A stretch of 64,000 nucleotides of DNA from positions 43,224 to 107,223 of the forward strand of contig NZ_JACJPX010000022.1 of the NCBI RefSeq assembly GCF_014696315.1, written 5' to 3'. Position numbers and translations under genes: made by a program. Position 1 is the stretch's first letter, and every line of letters begins with the position of its first letter. The notes under the pieces were generated by a model. That model worked only from the letters and a program-made list of their open reading frames with translations. It was not told where the DNA came from and searched no databases. Source of the DNA: Calothrix membranacea FACHB-236 (GTDB lineage Bacteria; Cyanobacteriota; Cyanobacteriia; Cyanobacteriales; Nostocaceae). Below are positions 1 through 8,521 of the stretch, piece after piece.

Positions 1-163
1 TTGGTAGTTCATTTGGATGAGAAAAGCTACATATCATCCATTACCAAAATTTGAAAGCGTCTGTCGTCCCTAATGTTGTCAAAATCACAGTCAGTTTTTG
101 CCATTTCTCAACACCATTGGCGAATTGTTGTAAGTTTTAAATTGCTAAATCCGCATTTTCTAT

Positions 164-403
164 TCAGCCATCACAACAGGCTTTGTCATACCAGACTTTG
201 CAGTTATCTGGTGTAATCAGCAATGCTTGGTCGTAGAGTGCGATCGCATTTTGGTATCGCTGTAAATAAGTCAGCACCAATCCCCGATTATACCAGGCTT
301 CGAGTTTATCTGGTGCGATCGCTAATACTTGCTCATATCTGCCTAAGTTAAATAAGGGGTTTCCCAATTATTTGCAGCTTCATCTTTTTGATATTCATTC
401 ACT
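164..403 (-). pseudogene. Frameshifted TPR-protein remnant
   Basis: The reading frame encodes about one and a half tetratricopeptide repeats (LFNLGRYEQ, EAWYNRGLVLTYLQRY, NAIALYDQALLI). Its only start is a TTG right after an in-frame stop. In the neighbouring frame just upstream one can read DEAANNWE, and restoring one G near 360 would join this to the consensus NNWGN-LFNLGRYEQ of cyanobacterial TPR proteins. The first repeat also lacks its central residues. This is best read as the decayed end of a longer TPR gene, not a functional 67-residue protein. It contains two HIP1 sites. Confidence 0.6.
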
Positions 404-545
404 GAAAGCGTTCTTGTTAGATACAAAGGTGCGTTAGGCTTTGCCGTAACGCACCACCAATCATCTCAAAAATTTTGCGTTAACGAAGTGTAACTAAAGA
501 TAGGATAACTTATTGTTTTGTCTTATCTTAACCCCTGACTTATAA
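404..545. repeat. Intergenic stretch with a dispersed hairpin
   Basis: Nine-base arms GGTGCGTTA (428-436) and TAACGCACC (447-455) are perfectly complementary, with a further GGC/GCC pair inside the loop. The same kind of element, with GATGCGTTA arms, lies after hypB at 30047-30073. It follows the pyrR stop and could act as a transcript-end structure, but there is no T-run, so it is listed as a dispersed palindrome. No gene is seen here. Confidence 0.55.
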
Positions 546-1088
546 CTAATTTGCAATTAACTCTACAGCATCTTTTCCATCCGAATCTTGGAAATAAACT
601 TTGACAATCTCCTCTTTAGCGGTGGGTAGCTGCTTACCAATAAAATCTGGGTGAATTGGAACTTCACGATGGCCCCTATCTACCAAAACAGCTAAGCGAA
701 TTACCTCTGGTCTACCGTACTCATTGACTGCATTTAAAGCAGCACGAATTGTCCTACCTTTAAAAATGACATCATCTACAAGCACAACTGTTTTGCCTGT
801 TAGGTCAAAAGGAATATTAGTTTTGGCTGGAGTTCGTAACCCAATTTGGTCAAGATCATCTCGATAAAACGTAATATCCAATGCTCCCACTTCTACAGAT
901 ACACCTTCCAATGTCTCTATCTGACGTGCCAATAATTCGGCTAAAAATACACCCCTAGTATAAATACCTAAGAGTACTAGCTGAGATAAATCACGCGTCC
1001 TCTCCACAATTTGCGAAGCAAGACGAGTAACAGTCCGACGAAGTTCTTCCGATGAGAGAATTTCAACTACTTTTACAGACATAACCAT
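546..1088 (-). CDS. pyrR: PyrR bifunctional pyrimidine regulator / uracil phosphoribosyltransferase
   Basis: The protein belongs to the type I phosphoribosyltransferase fold. The PRPP loop [20 protein letters not shown] is plain, as are the upstream [10 protein letters not shown] and [10 protein letters not shown] segments typical of PyrR. In this family the enzyme makes UMP from uracil and PRPP; RNA-binding attenuation is known in Firmicutes and less clear in cyanobacteria. The open frame runs upstream to 1232, but that part translates STRR DNA and is not coding. ATG at 1088 has AGGGG nine bases upstream. ATG at 1082 (MSVKVVE, 178 residues) is the usual family start and remains possible. No attenuator is visible. 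Confidence 0.93.
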   Translation of the reverse strand: MVMSVKVVEILSSEELRRTVTRLASQIVERTRDLSQLVLLGIYTRGVFLAELLARQIETLEGVSVEVGALDITFYRDDLDQIGLRTPAKTNIPFDLTGKTVVLVDDVIFKGRTIRAALNAVNEYGRPEVIRLAVLVDRGHREVPIHPDFIGKQLPTAKEEIVKVYFQDSDGKDAVELIAN

Positions 1089-1148
1089 AGACCGATACCC
1101 CTGAGTAATGCATGATACCAGACATTTGAGGCAAGAGGAGATAATATG

Positions 1149-1246
1149 GCAGGGGGCAGGGAGCAGGGAGCAGGGGGGGAAACAACAGATGACAAATGCC
1201 CAATGCCCAATGCCCAATGCCCTATTACCCATGACCCATTCCCCAT
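1149..1246. repeat. STRR tracts between cbiB and pyrR
   Basis: GGGAGCA-type units (1149-1180) are followed by four CAATGCC heptamers (1194-1222) and degenerate ACCCATT units. The GGGAGCA and CAATGCC families recur elsewhere in the window, including, for GGGAGCA, inside the coding sequence of the CHASE2 kinase. Confidence 0.85.
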
Positions 1247-1254
1247 ATTCATCA

Positions 1255-2226
1255 TTACCTGTTTAGCAGTAGAAAGAATAGAGCGATCGCTACCCCTAAC
1301 CACAGTAAAAAGCAATATCTAGTTAATTGCAAAGCATCTTCAATACTCTTGGGAGTGATGGGATTAATGTTATCTCCTAGCAGTGGTTTGTGTTTAGCTA
1401 CGCCACGATACCAATTTGTACCTCCTACTTGCACGCCTAAAATTGCTGCATAGGCGCACTCACTCCAACCAGAATTGGGACTCGGATCGGTAATTGCATC
1501 TCGGCTACAAATACGCCAAACATAGAGAGGTTTACCTGATAACAATGCTAGGGTGATCACTGTTAAGCGGCAAGGAACCCATGTGAGGTAATCTTCTAAG
1601 CGCGCACTAAACCACCCTAAATAAGTGTAGGGTGCTTCCTTGTAGCCCACCATTGAATCTAGAGTACTACTGGCTTTATATGCTAAAGCTAAGGGCACAG
1701 CTCCTACAAATGGAATGAATCCTCCCAAAATTGCATAAAACAACGGAGCCATCACTCCATCTGTAGCATTCTCTGTTACTGTTTCGAGAATGGCGCGCAA
1801 AATTTCTGCTTCGGAAAGATTTTTGGTATCGCGACCAACGTAATTACTTAAAATATCACGAGCCTCTGCCAAATTTCCAGCAGTTAAAGGTTTTAAGACA
1901 GTAACAGCAGCTGTTCTCAAACTTCTAGCAGCAAAACAACTAGCTAAGAGAATACTTTCTAAAGCAATTGCCAACAGCGGATGCAACCACCTAGTACTTT
2001 GAATTATTAACCAGCTAACAAGTCCGCTACCAATTACTAAAAAGATGCCTAGTAAAATTCCAGCAATTCTTTGTGTTAGAGAATCATGACAATATTTCAG
2101 AGACAGTTTAGAAATGTGAGAAATTACCCACCCCATCACTTGGACTGGATGAGGCCAACCCCAAGGATCGCCAATTAAGTAATCTAAAAATGCAGCAAAA
2201 ATCAAGATATAAATATTGTGAGTCAT
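1255..2226 (-). CDS. cbiB: Adenosylcobinamide-phosphate synthase CbiB/CobD
   Basis: The protein has 323 residues, normal for CbiB/CobD, an inner-membrane enzyme that attaches the aminopropanol (phosphate) arm to adenosylcobyric acid in cobalamin synthesis. The family signature [18 protein letters not shown] lies at residues 15-32. [39 protein letters not shown] and [20 protein letters not shown] follow in the expected order, as does [20 protein letters not shown] near the C-terminus. Several hydrophobic segments fit a polytopic protein. The gene lies 166 bases before pyrR with STRR DNA between, so an operon is unlikely. No cobalamin riboswitch was recognised in the 5' region. Confidence 0.95.
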   Translation of the reverse strand: MTHNIYILIFAAFLDYLIGDPWGWPHPVQVMGWVISHISKLSLKYCHDSLTQRIAGILLGIFLVIGSGLVSWLIIQSTRWLHPLLAIALESILLASCFAARSLRTAAVTVLKPLTAGNLAEARDILSNYVGRDTKNLSEAEILRAILETVTENATDGVMAPLFYAILGGFIPFVGAVPLALAYKASSTLDSMVGYKEAPYTYLGWFSARLEDYLTWVPCRLTVITLALLSGKPLYVWRICSRDAITDPSPNSGWSECAYAAILGVQVGGTNWYRGVAKHKPLLGDNINPITPKSIEDALQLTRYCFLLWLGVAIALFFLLLNR

Positions 2227-2341
2227 TGGTCAAGAGTCAAAAGTTAGAGAGACGTGAATCATCCCATCTCTACTCAAGGGTCAAGCATAAATATTCTGAC
2301 TCTGGTATTGTGGCTCTGGACTATAGACTTTTGACTGTTGA

Positions 2342-2785
2342 CTAAACTACAAAATTAGCTTCTTCTCCCAACGAAGCCTGCCAACTCCGAGCATCGTAAT
2401 AAAGGTCAGCCAGGGTAATACTATATAAAGCTTCTTTCAGTTTTTGGTTAAGTCTCTGCCAAAGGGTAAATGTTACCCAATCTTCAGCTTGTGCTGATGT
2501 TGGAGTATGGTTAGGCAAATAAGTAATCGTTTCACCTACAGACTCTAAAATTTGTCCTATAGATATTTTGGCAGGTTCTCTTGCCAATTGGTATCCTCCA
2601 ATGCTGCCGCGAATTGATTTTACTAAACCAGCACGACGCATTTCTATTAATAATTTTTCTAGATAAGGAGCAGGAATATCTTGGCGTTTAGCAATTGCTC
2701 TTACAGATACAGGGCCATAAGCTGGCTGTAAGCTTAAATCGAGCATCGCTTTCACACTATAATGTCCTCTCGTTGTTAGTTTCAT
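2342..2785 (-). CDS. Rrf2-family transcriptional regulator without cluster cysteines
   Basis: The N-terminal winged helix is typical of Rrf2 (MKLTTRGHYSVKAMLDL, then SVRAIAKRQDIPAPYLEKLL, SIRGSIGGYQLAREP). Rrf2 proteins such as IscR, NsrR and RirA usually sense iron, NO or redox state through three cysteines after the wing. This 147-residue protein has no cysteine at all; the loop reads TYLPNHTPTSAQAEDW. It therefore cannot bind a cluster through the usual ligands and may sense something else or act constitutively. The C-terminus YYDARSWQAS ends a well-formed protein, so it is not truncated. The target is unknown; the nearest minus-strand neighbour is cbiB, 115 bases away. Confidence 0.88.
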   Translation of the reverse strand: MKLTTRGHYSVKAMLDLSLQPAYGPVSVRAIAKRQDIPAPYLEKLLIEMRRAGLVKSIRGSIGGYQLAREPAKISIGQILESVGETITYLPNHTPTSAQAEDWVTFTLWQRLNQKLKEALYSITLADLYYDARSWQASLGEEANFVV

Positions 2786-3190
2786 GCTGGATTTTTTGAG
2801 TTGTCAGTTGTCAGTTGTCAGTTGTCAGTTCTTTTTTCATGACCATTGACTAATGACTAATGACTAAGGATCAGTTTTGCTTATCATTCTGTACCCCAAT
2901 TATCCATATTGGCAAGTAGACAACTTTTTTTTTGCGCTACTTTAGAAAACTTAAACAAGTATAGTCTACCAGTAATTCAGAAAATATATATATAGTTATC
3001 AGTATGGACACCATTCTAGAAAATAAATTGTTTTAGCAATATTTAGAAATCAAGTAACAATTTTGCCTATGAATGTAATATACTTGGCAAGGCTGAAATA
3101 AAAACTAAAGGATTCTGTTCCTACTAGCTCAATGTCAGCTAAAATAAAATCGATTCAAACACTTCAAACATTCGTTTTCGACCTAAGTTG
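2786..3190. repeat. Intergenic region between rrf2 and cyAbrB with STRR
   Basis: Four GTTGTCA heptamers plus a partial one occupy 2800-2830. The remainder is AT-rich and must hold divergent promoters for the Rrf2 and AbrB genes. I could not fix convincing -35/-10 boxes or an operator. Confidence 0.7.
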
Positions 3191-3604
3191 ATGGCTAAAC
3201 AGAAAAAAATTGAACCCCTAGTCGGTGAAGATCTGCTCAGAAAAGTTAAAGAGCTAGAGAACGAGAGCAAAGAAGACAAGGCTAAGAAGTGCGGCTACTA
3301 TACCGTTACCAAAAATGGTATAGAGCGCGTCAATATGATGAAGTTCTTAAATGCCCTAATTGATGCTGAAGGCATACAATTAGATAGCTCTCCTAGTGCT
3401 AATGGACGTGGTGGACGTAGCGCCAGCTATAGAATTAGCGTGCAATCGAATGGGAACTTGCTGATAGGTTCCGCTTATACAAAACAAATGAATCTTAAAC
3501 CAGGCGATGAGTTCCTCATCACTTTAGGTAAAAAGCACATTCGTCTTAGACAGGTAGATCCAGAAGATAGGGAAGACCTGGAAGCTATAGAAGCTACTGC
3601 TTAA
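3191..3604 (+). CDS. cyAbrB-type transcriptional regulator (CalA-like)
   Basis: The 137-residue protein has the cyanobacterial AbrB layout. The N-terminal module contains KKCGYYTVTKNGIERVNMMKF, followed by a DGRGG-like linker (ANGRGGRSASYRISV) and a C-terminal AbrB/SpoVT DNA-binding half (GSAYTKQMNLKPGDEFLITL, KKHIRLRQVD). In cyanobacteria these proteins are global regulators of carbon, nitrogen and hydrogenase genes. The sequence resembles the CalA/cyAbrB1 branch, but assignment to branch 1 or 2 is from memory. ATG at 3191 is preferred over the in-frame TTG at 3188. A hyp cluster lies 19 kb away, and cyAbrB proteins have been linked to hydrogenase control, but no direct link is visible here. 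Confidence 0.9.
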   Translation: MAKQKKIEPLVGEDLLRKVKELENESKEDKAKKCGYYTVTKNGIERVNMMKFLNALIDAEGIQLDSSPSANGRGGRSASYRISVQSNGNLLIGSAYTKQMNLKPGDEFLITLGKKHIRLRQVDPEDREDLEAIEATA

Positions 3605-3609
3605 TAATA

Positions 3610-3718
3610 TAGTTAAAAGTCAAGAGTCAAAAGTCCCAAAGAGCCAGTGCATTGCGCGGGTTTCCCGCGTTGTAGCAACTGGCGTTCAAGAGCAAAAAAA
3701 TGACTATTGACTATTGAC
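3610..3718. repeat. Dispersed repeat with CGCGGG/CCCGCG hairpin
   Basis: AAGTCAAGAGTCAAAAGTC-type STRR sequence leads into a hairpin, CGCGGG (3655-3660), TTT, CCCGCG (3664-3669), and then GACTATT repeats. It sits between the convergent cyAbrB and ClC genes, where a bidirectional transcript end would be useful, but a T-tract is lacking. Confidence 0.5.
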
Positions 3719-5623
3719 TTAATGGCTAATAACTACATCTGTTGTGGGTAGCACTGCTAAACATTGGCGCAGTGCCTTACTTGTAAGTGTTAAATTGCAG
3801 GTTAAGGCAATTTGCTCTCTTTCTAGTAGACCTAAAATGTGCTCATGGTTGTCTCTTGCTACCACTGGTAACTGATGTAAACCTCGGAGTGCCATGCGGT
3901 CTAAAGCTTCAGATAAAGGTTCATCTCTCCAAGCATAAAGAATTTCAGTGGTACAAATATCTAAAAGAGTTTGACTAGATAAATTACTCTGAATTTCAGT
4001 TGGCAAATTCTGGTAGTTTTGCCATAGACGGAGATTGCGGTTAATATCTTCTAGAGAGATAATACCAACTAATTGATCAACTTCATCAATTACTAAAGCA
4101 CTAGAACAGCGATCGCGAAGCATTTCCTTAGCAGCTTCTAATACTCCTAACTTTGCTGTCAACTTTTTTGGACAAGTTAGCATTGCATCTTCTACTAAAA
4201 TTTCCTGCAACATATCAGTCTTCTCATCTTTTAATTCCGAAAGACCGATCTGTTGCAGATTAGAATTAGAATTAAAATTTGGCTTGATCTGTTCTATCAA
4301 CCAAACACTTAAACCCACCGCTGCCATTAAAGGTAAAACAATACGGTAGTCGCGGGTTAATTCAAATAGCATAATAATTGATGTTAATGGCGCTCTGACA
4401 CTAGCTGCCAAAACTGCAGCCATACCTACCATTGCGTAGGCGGGAGGCGCAGCCATCTGTGCGCCAATTGTGGGAGCGATCGCAGCGACAATTTTGGCAT
4501 AAGCTGAACCAAAAGAAGCACCAAGAAACATAGCGGGAGCAAATACACCGCCGACAAAACCACTACCAGCAGAAATTGCTGTCATCAGCAATTTGATGAC
4601 TAAAAGTATCAATAGTAAAGGTAGAGAAAACTCCACATCTTGCAGCATTGCTTGTACAGTGCCATAACCAATGCCCAAAATTTGGGGAAAATATATAGCT
4701 ACTACGCCGACAATTACCCCACCAATAATTGGATGTATGGGTTTAGGAATTTTTCCGATAAAGCCTAACATAGGAATACGCCCAGCAAAGCAAGCTTTTG
4801 CTAACCGCATAGATTCTGTATAAGTTAAAGAAACTAAACTAGCTCCTAAACCTAAACCTAAATAAATTGGCAACTCTAAAGGACTGCGGACTTGATATAC
4901 AGGTAAAGCAAAAGCAGGTTGTGCGCCTAAACCAATTTGAGCAATTAACGCTGCTACCACTGCAGCTAATAACACCACACTTACAGCAGAGGTAGCAAAA
5001 GATGTAGCCCCCATCACTACCTCTAAAGCAAAAAACACTCCTGCAATCGGAGCATTAAAGCCCGCTGCTAAACCAGCCGCCGCACCAGCGCTCAAAAGCA
5101 AACGCTGTTGCTCTTGAGATACTTGTAAAACTAGAGATAATAACATCCCAAAATTGGCACCAATTTCTACACTCGGCCCTTCAGGCCCCAAAGAAGCACC
5201 AGTTCCCAAAGACACAGATGCTGCCAACATCTTTGTAACTGGACGTAGCGGTTGCCGAATTTCTTTGCCCTGAGAAGCAGCAATCAGAGATGAAAGTCCA
5301 GGGCCAAAATCCTGAGTACGCCAGCGCATCAAACCAACAATCAAGCCGCCAACGGTGGGAACGCAAGCTAAAGTCCAAGCACCCCAGACACCAATAGTAC
5401 CCATGAAATTTTCCAGCATCAAATCGTGAATCAGCTGGATTAAATAGTGAAAGGTCACTACACCCATACCCGTACCGCTACCAATTAATACTGCTAAAAG
5501 CAGCACTAAGGTTTCTATGGATGGTTGAAAACGGTTAATTAAGTGAGCCAAACGAGTAGTCACAGAAGGAAAGGCAGGTGTTTCCGTTACCTTCCTCAGT
5601 TCAGTAGGAGGCAAGAGAGTCAT
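3719..5623 (-). CDS. ClC-family chloride channel/transporter with CBS pair
   Basis: This is a 634-residue membrane protein. The ClC core spans about residues 35-445 and a CBS-domain pair about 475-625 (VEDAMLTCPKKLTAKLGV, SSALVIDEVDQLVGIISLED, LHQLPVVARDN). The gating-glutamate motif is GPEGP with Glu at residue 148, and the other pore motif GSGFVGGVFAPAMFLGASFG is intact. The position that holds the proton glutamate in exchangers reads FALEVVMG, so Val replaces the second Glu, as in ClC channels. The usual GSGIP loop is GPGLS. This argues for a channel or an uncoupled transporter. The CBS pair probably binds nucleotides. The gene stands alone, convergent with cyAbrB. Confidence 0.93.
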   Translation of the reverse strand: MTLLPPTELRKVTETPAFPSVTTRLAHLINRFQPSIETLVLLLAVLIGSGTGMGVVTFHYLIQLIHDLMLENFMGTIGVWGAWTLACVPTVGGLIVGLMRWRTQDFGPGLSSLIAASQGKEIRQPLRPVTKMLAASVSLGTGASLGPEGPSVEIGANFGMLLSLVLQVSQEQQRLLLSAGAAAGLAAGFNAPIAGVFFALEVVMGATSFATSAVSVVLLAAVVAALIAQIGLGAQPAFALPVYQVRSPLELPIYLGLGLGASLVSLTYTESMRLAKACFAGRIPMLGFIGKIPKPIHPIIGGVIVGVVAIYFPQILGIGYGTVQAMLQDVEFSLPLLLILLVIKLLMTAISAGSGFVGGVFAPAMFLGASFGSAYAKIVAAIAPTIGAQMAAPPAYAMVGMAAVLAASVRAPLTSIIMLFELTRDYRIVLPLMAAVGLSVWLIEQIKPNFNSNSNLQQIGLSELKDEKTDMLQEILVEDAMLTCPKKLTAKLGVLEAAKEMLRDRCSSALVIDEVDQLVGIISLEDINRNLRLWQNYQNLPTEIQSNLSSQTLLDICTTEILYAWRDEPLSEALDRMALRGLHQLPVVARDNHEHILGLLEREQIALTCNLTLTSKALRQCLAVLPTTDVVISH

Positions 5624-6101
5624 TGAGCAGCGAGGTAAATGTAAGAAAAAATTTAAATTTTTATCTGTTACTTCTCATTGTGAGCCATGATTTAGCAACC
5701 AGACAAGTATGCTTGATGAGCTTAATTTACAAATTTTTAGTTAAAAAAATTTCACTGTGCAAAATTTTGATGAGGAGAATGGTTAAATGGGACAGAATTA
5801 TTATTTAATGGTCAACTAGCGGTGGTGCAGTGCTATTAAGTCAGAACTCCTTCTCAGGAAAAAATAGGTTCGGTGTAGGCTTGGTGGTTGAACCAAGTTA
5901 GATAGTCGTGAGAGGTCATCTTCCACTAAATCTAGCTATACTCGTGTTGCGACCATAATAACCATCCTGAGTAAGAAGTACACTATATGTATGATTAATG
6001 ACTGATGTCAGAGCACAAGGGTGAGTCTACTAAGTATTGATCGGGAATTCAATATAACTATTGTTTATAGAGCGAGTCAACGGACTAGGCGGTAGTACTA
6101 A
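5624..6101. other. 478-base intergenic region
   Basis: This holds the 5' regions of the ClC gene and of the divergent zinc-ribbon gene. A short hairpin CTTGGT-GGTTGA-ACCAAG lies around 5880-5898. A 61-codon frame at 5623-5808 has no RBS, is biased to Leu/Ile/Lys as expected from AT-rich DNA, and is not called. Nothing else is recognised. Confidence 0.5.
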
Positions 6102-6479
6102 ATGAATATACACACTTTTGATAATCATTATGTTACTTGTCCCATTTGCCAAAGAAATGCCACGCCGAAAAAGATTAAGACGTGCATTGGCTTATTTAGT
6201 TGTCCCTATTGCCAAGAAAAACTTGTAGTTTGCCAAAGCGGTCATTATGTACGCGATCCGTTTACTCTTAAACAGATGATGGTTTCTTCGGCGCTACGTC
6301 GTCAAAGTAGTCCTTTAGCAAGAATTATCCGGGATTTCGTCTTCCTAAAGCGTCCTGTAGTAGCAATGGCTGTGGGCAGCATGATTCTCTTGAGTATGCT
6401 TGCTATTACTCAGCAGAATACAAGTAGCGAACAGGAAAATCTTCCCCAGGTAGAGAAAATAGATAAAAAATTTCAGTAA
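6102..6479 (+). CDS. Small zinc-ribbon membrane protein, function unknown
   Basis: The protein has 125 residues. The N-terminal half contains CPICQRN, a lone Cys (KTCIGLFSCPYCQEK) and VVCQSGHY, giving two CxxC pairs expected to form a zinc ribbon. A single hydrophobic helix follows near residues 83-102 (PVVAMAVGSMILLSMLAIT), then a short acidic tail. The topology suggests an inner- or thylakoid-membrane anchor with a cytoplasmic ribbon. I recognise no named family and no functional partner among its neighbours. Confidence 0.7.
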   Translation: MNIHTFDNHYVTCPICQRNATPKKIKTCIGLFSCPYCQEKLVVCQSGHYVRDPFTLKQMMVSSALRRQSSPLARIIRDFVFLKRPVVAMAVGSMILLSMLAITQQNTSSEQENLPQVEKIDKKFQ

Positions 6480-6802
6480 CGTTATTTACTGGTATAAATT
6501 ATACTATTATATACTTCTGGTAATCAGAAAATCAAGTATAACATTCATCACACCGTATACTATACCAACCAGGGAGTATACGGTTTAATTTTGGTGAGAG
6601 GTTGGGGATTGGGGATGAGGGGGATGAGGGGGATGAGGGAGATTAGGGGACAAGGGGACAAGGGGAAAAAGTAATTACCAATGCCCAATGCCCAATGCCC
6701 CATGCCCCATGCCCATAAGTAAAAAGCTAATGACTAATTTGCACCTTTAGCCATTAGCAAGTCTTTATTACCTGTTATCCATTGCTGGTATGACTACAAG
6801 TT
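6480..6802. repeat. STRR-rich intergenic region
   Basis: Between the convergent zinc-ribbon gene and murF there are GGGGATGA and GGGGACAA units (6605-6667), then CAATGCC and CATGCCC units (6679-6715). A short direct or inverted repeat ATACTATAC...AGTATACGG lies near 6555-6582. No gene is seen. Confidence 0.8.
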
Positions 6803-8158
6803 TTAACTGGCGAATTCCGCACGTAATTGATTAACAACTCGATCTAGTCCAACAGAATGGGCAGCTTTGAACAATAAACGATCGCCTTCTTGGACAAATG
6901 TCTTTAATCTGGCTACTAATTCCGCATGGGTGGTAAAACATTCTGAGGGAATGCCTTCGGCGCTTTTGGCGATCGCTTCAGCATCCTGTCCATCAACTAA
7001 AACTAACAAGCCGTCTAATTTTAACTTTTGCACTGTTTCACCAACTCGCTGGTGCAATTGTGGCGATCGCTCTCCTAATTCTTTCATTGCGCCTAAAACC
7101 GCTATTTTGCGTTTTCCGGGTGTGTCTGCTAATAATTGCAATGCTGCTAACATAGCTTCCGGTGCGGCATTGTAAGTTTCATCTAAGATTACCACGTCAT
7201 TGGGCAAGGCAAAACGTTGCGATCGCCCTGTGGGCATATCAACATTTACACCCGCTTGTAAAGATGCCCAATCAATTCCTACGACCTTAGCGACAGCTAA
7301 AGCGGCTAGGAAATTTGTGACATTATGACGACCAGGAAGGGGTAGAGGTAGTTGGATATCATCTATTGCCAGAGTTTCATGATCAATTATTTCCCCGGAA
7401 ATATCGCCGCCAGATAAGCCGTAGGTGATGACTTTTCCCTGCCAAAGTTTGGTAGCTGTAGAAATTAATAGCGGATGATCTTGATTGAGAATAGCAACGC
7501 TATCCTTAGGCATTTCGGCTAATAATTCACATTTTGCCTGAGCGATCGCCGCTTCAGAACCGAGTAATTCAATATGTGCTGTGCCGACATTGGTAATCAC
7601 TCCAATTGTGGGATTGGCGATGTGGGTTAATTCGGCAATCTGTCCTTTACCCCGCATAGCCATTTCAATCACAGCATAATCATGTTCTGGGCTAAGTTCT
7701 AGGAGAGTTTTCGGCACACCAATTTCGTTATTAAAATTCCCGTAAGTCTTATGCACACGTCCCTTTGTCGCCAAAACTGCGGCAATGAGTTCCTTAGTTG
7801 TGGTTTTACCCACAGAACCAGTTACCCCAATCACCGGAATTTGAAAGCGATCGCGCCACCAACGAGCAATTGTCTGATAGGCTTCTAGAGTATTTTTGAC
7901 CTGTAATGCCGGAAACCCAGGATTTTCATAATCAAAATCAACAATAGCCGCGATCGCACCTTTAGCGATCGCCGTAGCAACAAACTCATGTCCATCAAAC
8001 TTCTCACCTCGCAAAGCCACAAACACTTCACCTGGCTTGATCAGCCGAGTGTCTGTTTGGATACTGCTGCCTAATTGTGTTAAAGCGGCTGCTGATAAGT
8101 TGACAGGCTGGGCTAAAAGAATTTCAACCAGTTGATTTAAAGTGGCAGAACAAGGCAT
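6803..8158 (-). CDS. murF: UDP-MurNAc-tripeptide:D-Ala-D-Ala ligase MurF
   Basis: MurF adds D-Ala-D-Ala to the UDP-MurNAc tripeptide, the last cytoplasmic peptidoglycan-precursor step. The protein has the three Mur-ligase domains: an N-terminal substrate domain (SIQTDTRLIKPGEVFVALRG, DGHEFV), the central ATPase domain with P-loop GVTGSVGKTTTKELIAAVL and THIANPTIGVITNVGTAHIE, and a C-terminal domain with DETYNAAPEAMLAALQLL and VLGAMKELGE. The open frame extends to a TTG at 8179, but ATG at 8158 (MPCSATLNQL) gives the usual 451-residue protein. It stands alone, flanked by STRR DNA on both sides. Confidence 0.95.
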   Translation of the reverse strand: MPCSATLNQLVEILLAQPVNLSAAALTQLGSSIQTDTRLIKPGEVFVALRGEKFDGHEFVATAIAKGAIAAIVDFDYENPGFPALQVKNTLEAYQTIARWWRDRFQIPVIGVTGSVGKTTTKELIAAVLATKGRVHKTYGNFNNEIGVPKTLLELSPEHDYAVIEMAMRGKGQIAELTHIANPTIGVITNVGTAHIELLGSEAAIAQAKCELLAEMPKDSVAILNQDHPLLISTATKLWQGKVITYGLSGGDISGEIIDHETLAIDDIQLPLPLPGRHNVTNFLAALAVAKVVGIDWASLQAGVNVDMPTGRSQRFALPNDVVILDETYNAAPEAMLAALQLLADTPGKRKIAVLGAMKELGERSPQLHQRVGETVQKLKLDGLLVLVDGQDAEAIAKSAEGIPSECFTTHAELVARLKTFVQEGDRLLFKAAHSVGLDRVVNQLRAEFAS

Positions 8159-8521
8159 AAAAGTGGAAATTGTTCCCAAGAATAAATTATTGAAATTTTA
8201 GTAGTAAAAAGTCTGAAGGTGACAAATATTTTTTGGTCTGGGGATTGGGGAGATGAGGGAGATGAGGGGGATGAGGGAGACAAGGGGAAATAACAAGCAC
8301 CAAACACCCAACACCAAACACCCAACACCAATTACCAATTACCATATCCGAAAAAATGATACTATGCTGTCGGAAGGCTGTGACTCCGTGTGTGCATTGA
8401 TTAATGAAAAACTCCAGCCAGGAGGGAAAGAAGTTTCCAATGCCCAATGCCCAATGCCCCAAGCGGCGGGGCGGCTATTCCTCTCTATTCCAGGATAGGA
8501 GTTTCCCGCCGCTTTCCATGA
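8159..8521. repeat. STRR-rich intergenic region upstream of murF
   Basis: GGGATGA and GAGATGAG units followed by CACCAAACACCCAA and ATTACCA units fill 8240-8344, and CAATGCC units fill 8438-8460. The promoters for murF (minus) and the cNMP kinase (plus) must lie here. Several short open frames cross the tract and are artefacts of repeat translation. Confidence 0.8.

Noticed and set aside
1089..1232. N-terminal extension of PyrR by 48 residues
   Set aside because: The extra residues ([16 protein letters not shown]) translate STRR DNA, and known PyrR proteins start at MSxKVVEI.
2227..2341. Cobalamin riboswitch upstream of cbiB
   Set aside because: I looked for the B12-box (GCCACTG) and long paired leader; the region is short and carries only STRR-like GTCAAGAGTCAAAAG sequence.
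5623..5808. 61-codon plus-strand frame between the ClC and zinc-ribbon genes
   Set aside because: Its composition is what AT-rich DNA gives and there is no RBS; it starts within the ClC 5' end.
8237..8460. Possible CRISPR-like array upstream of murF
   Set aside because: The units are contiguous heptamers without spacers. They are STRRs.
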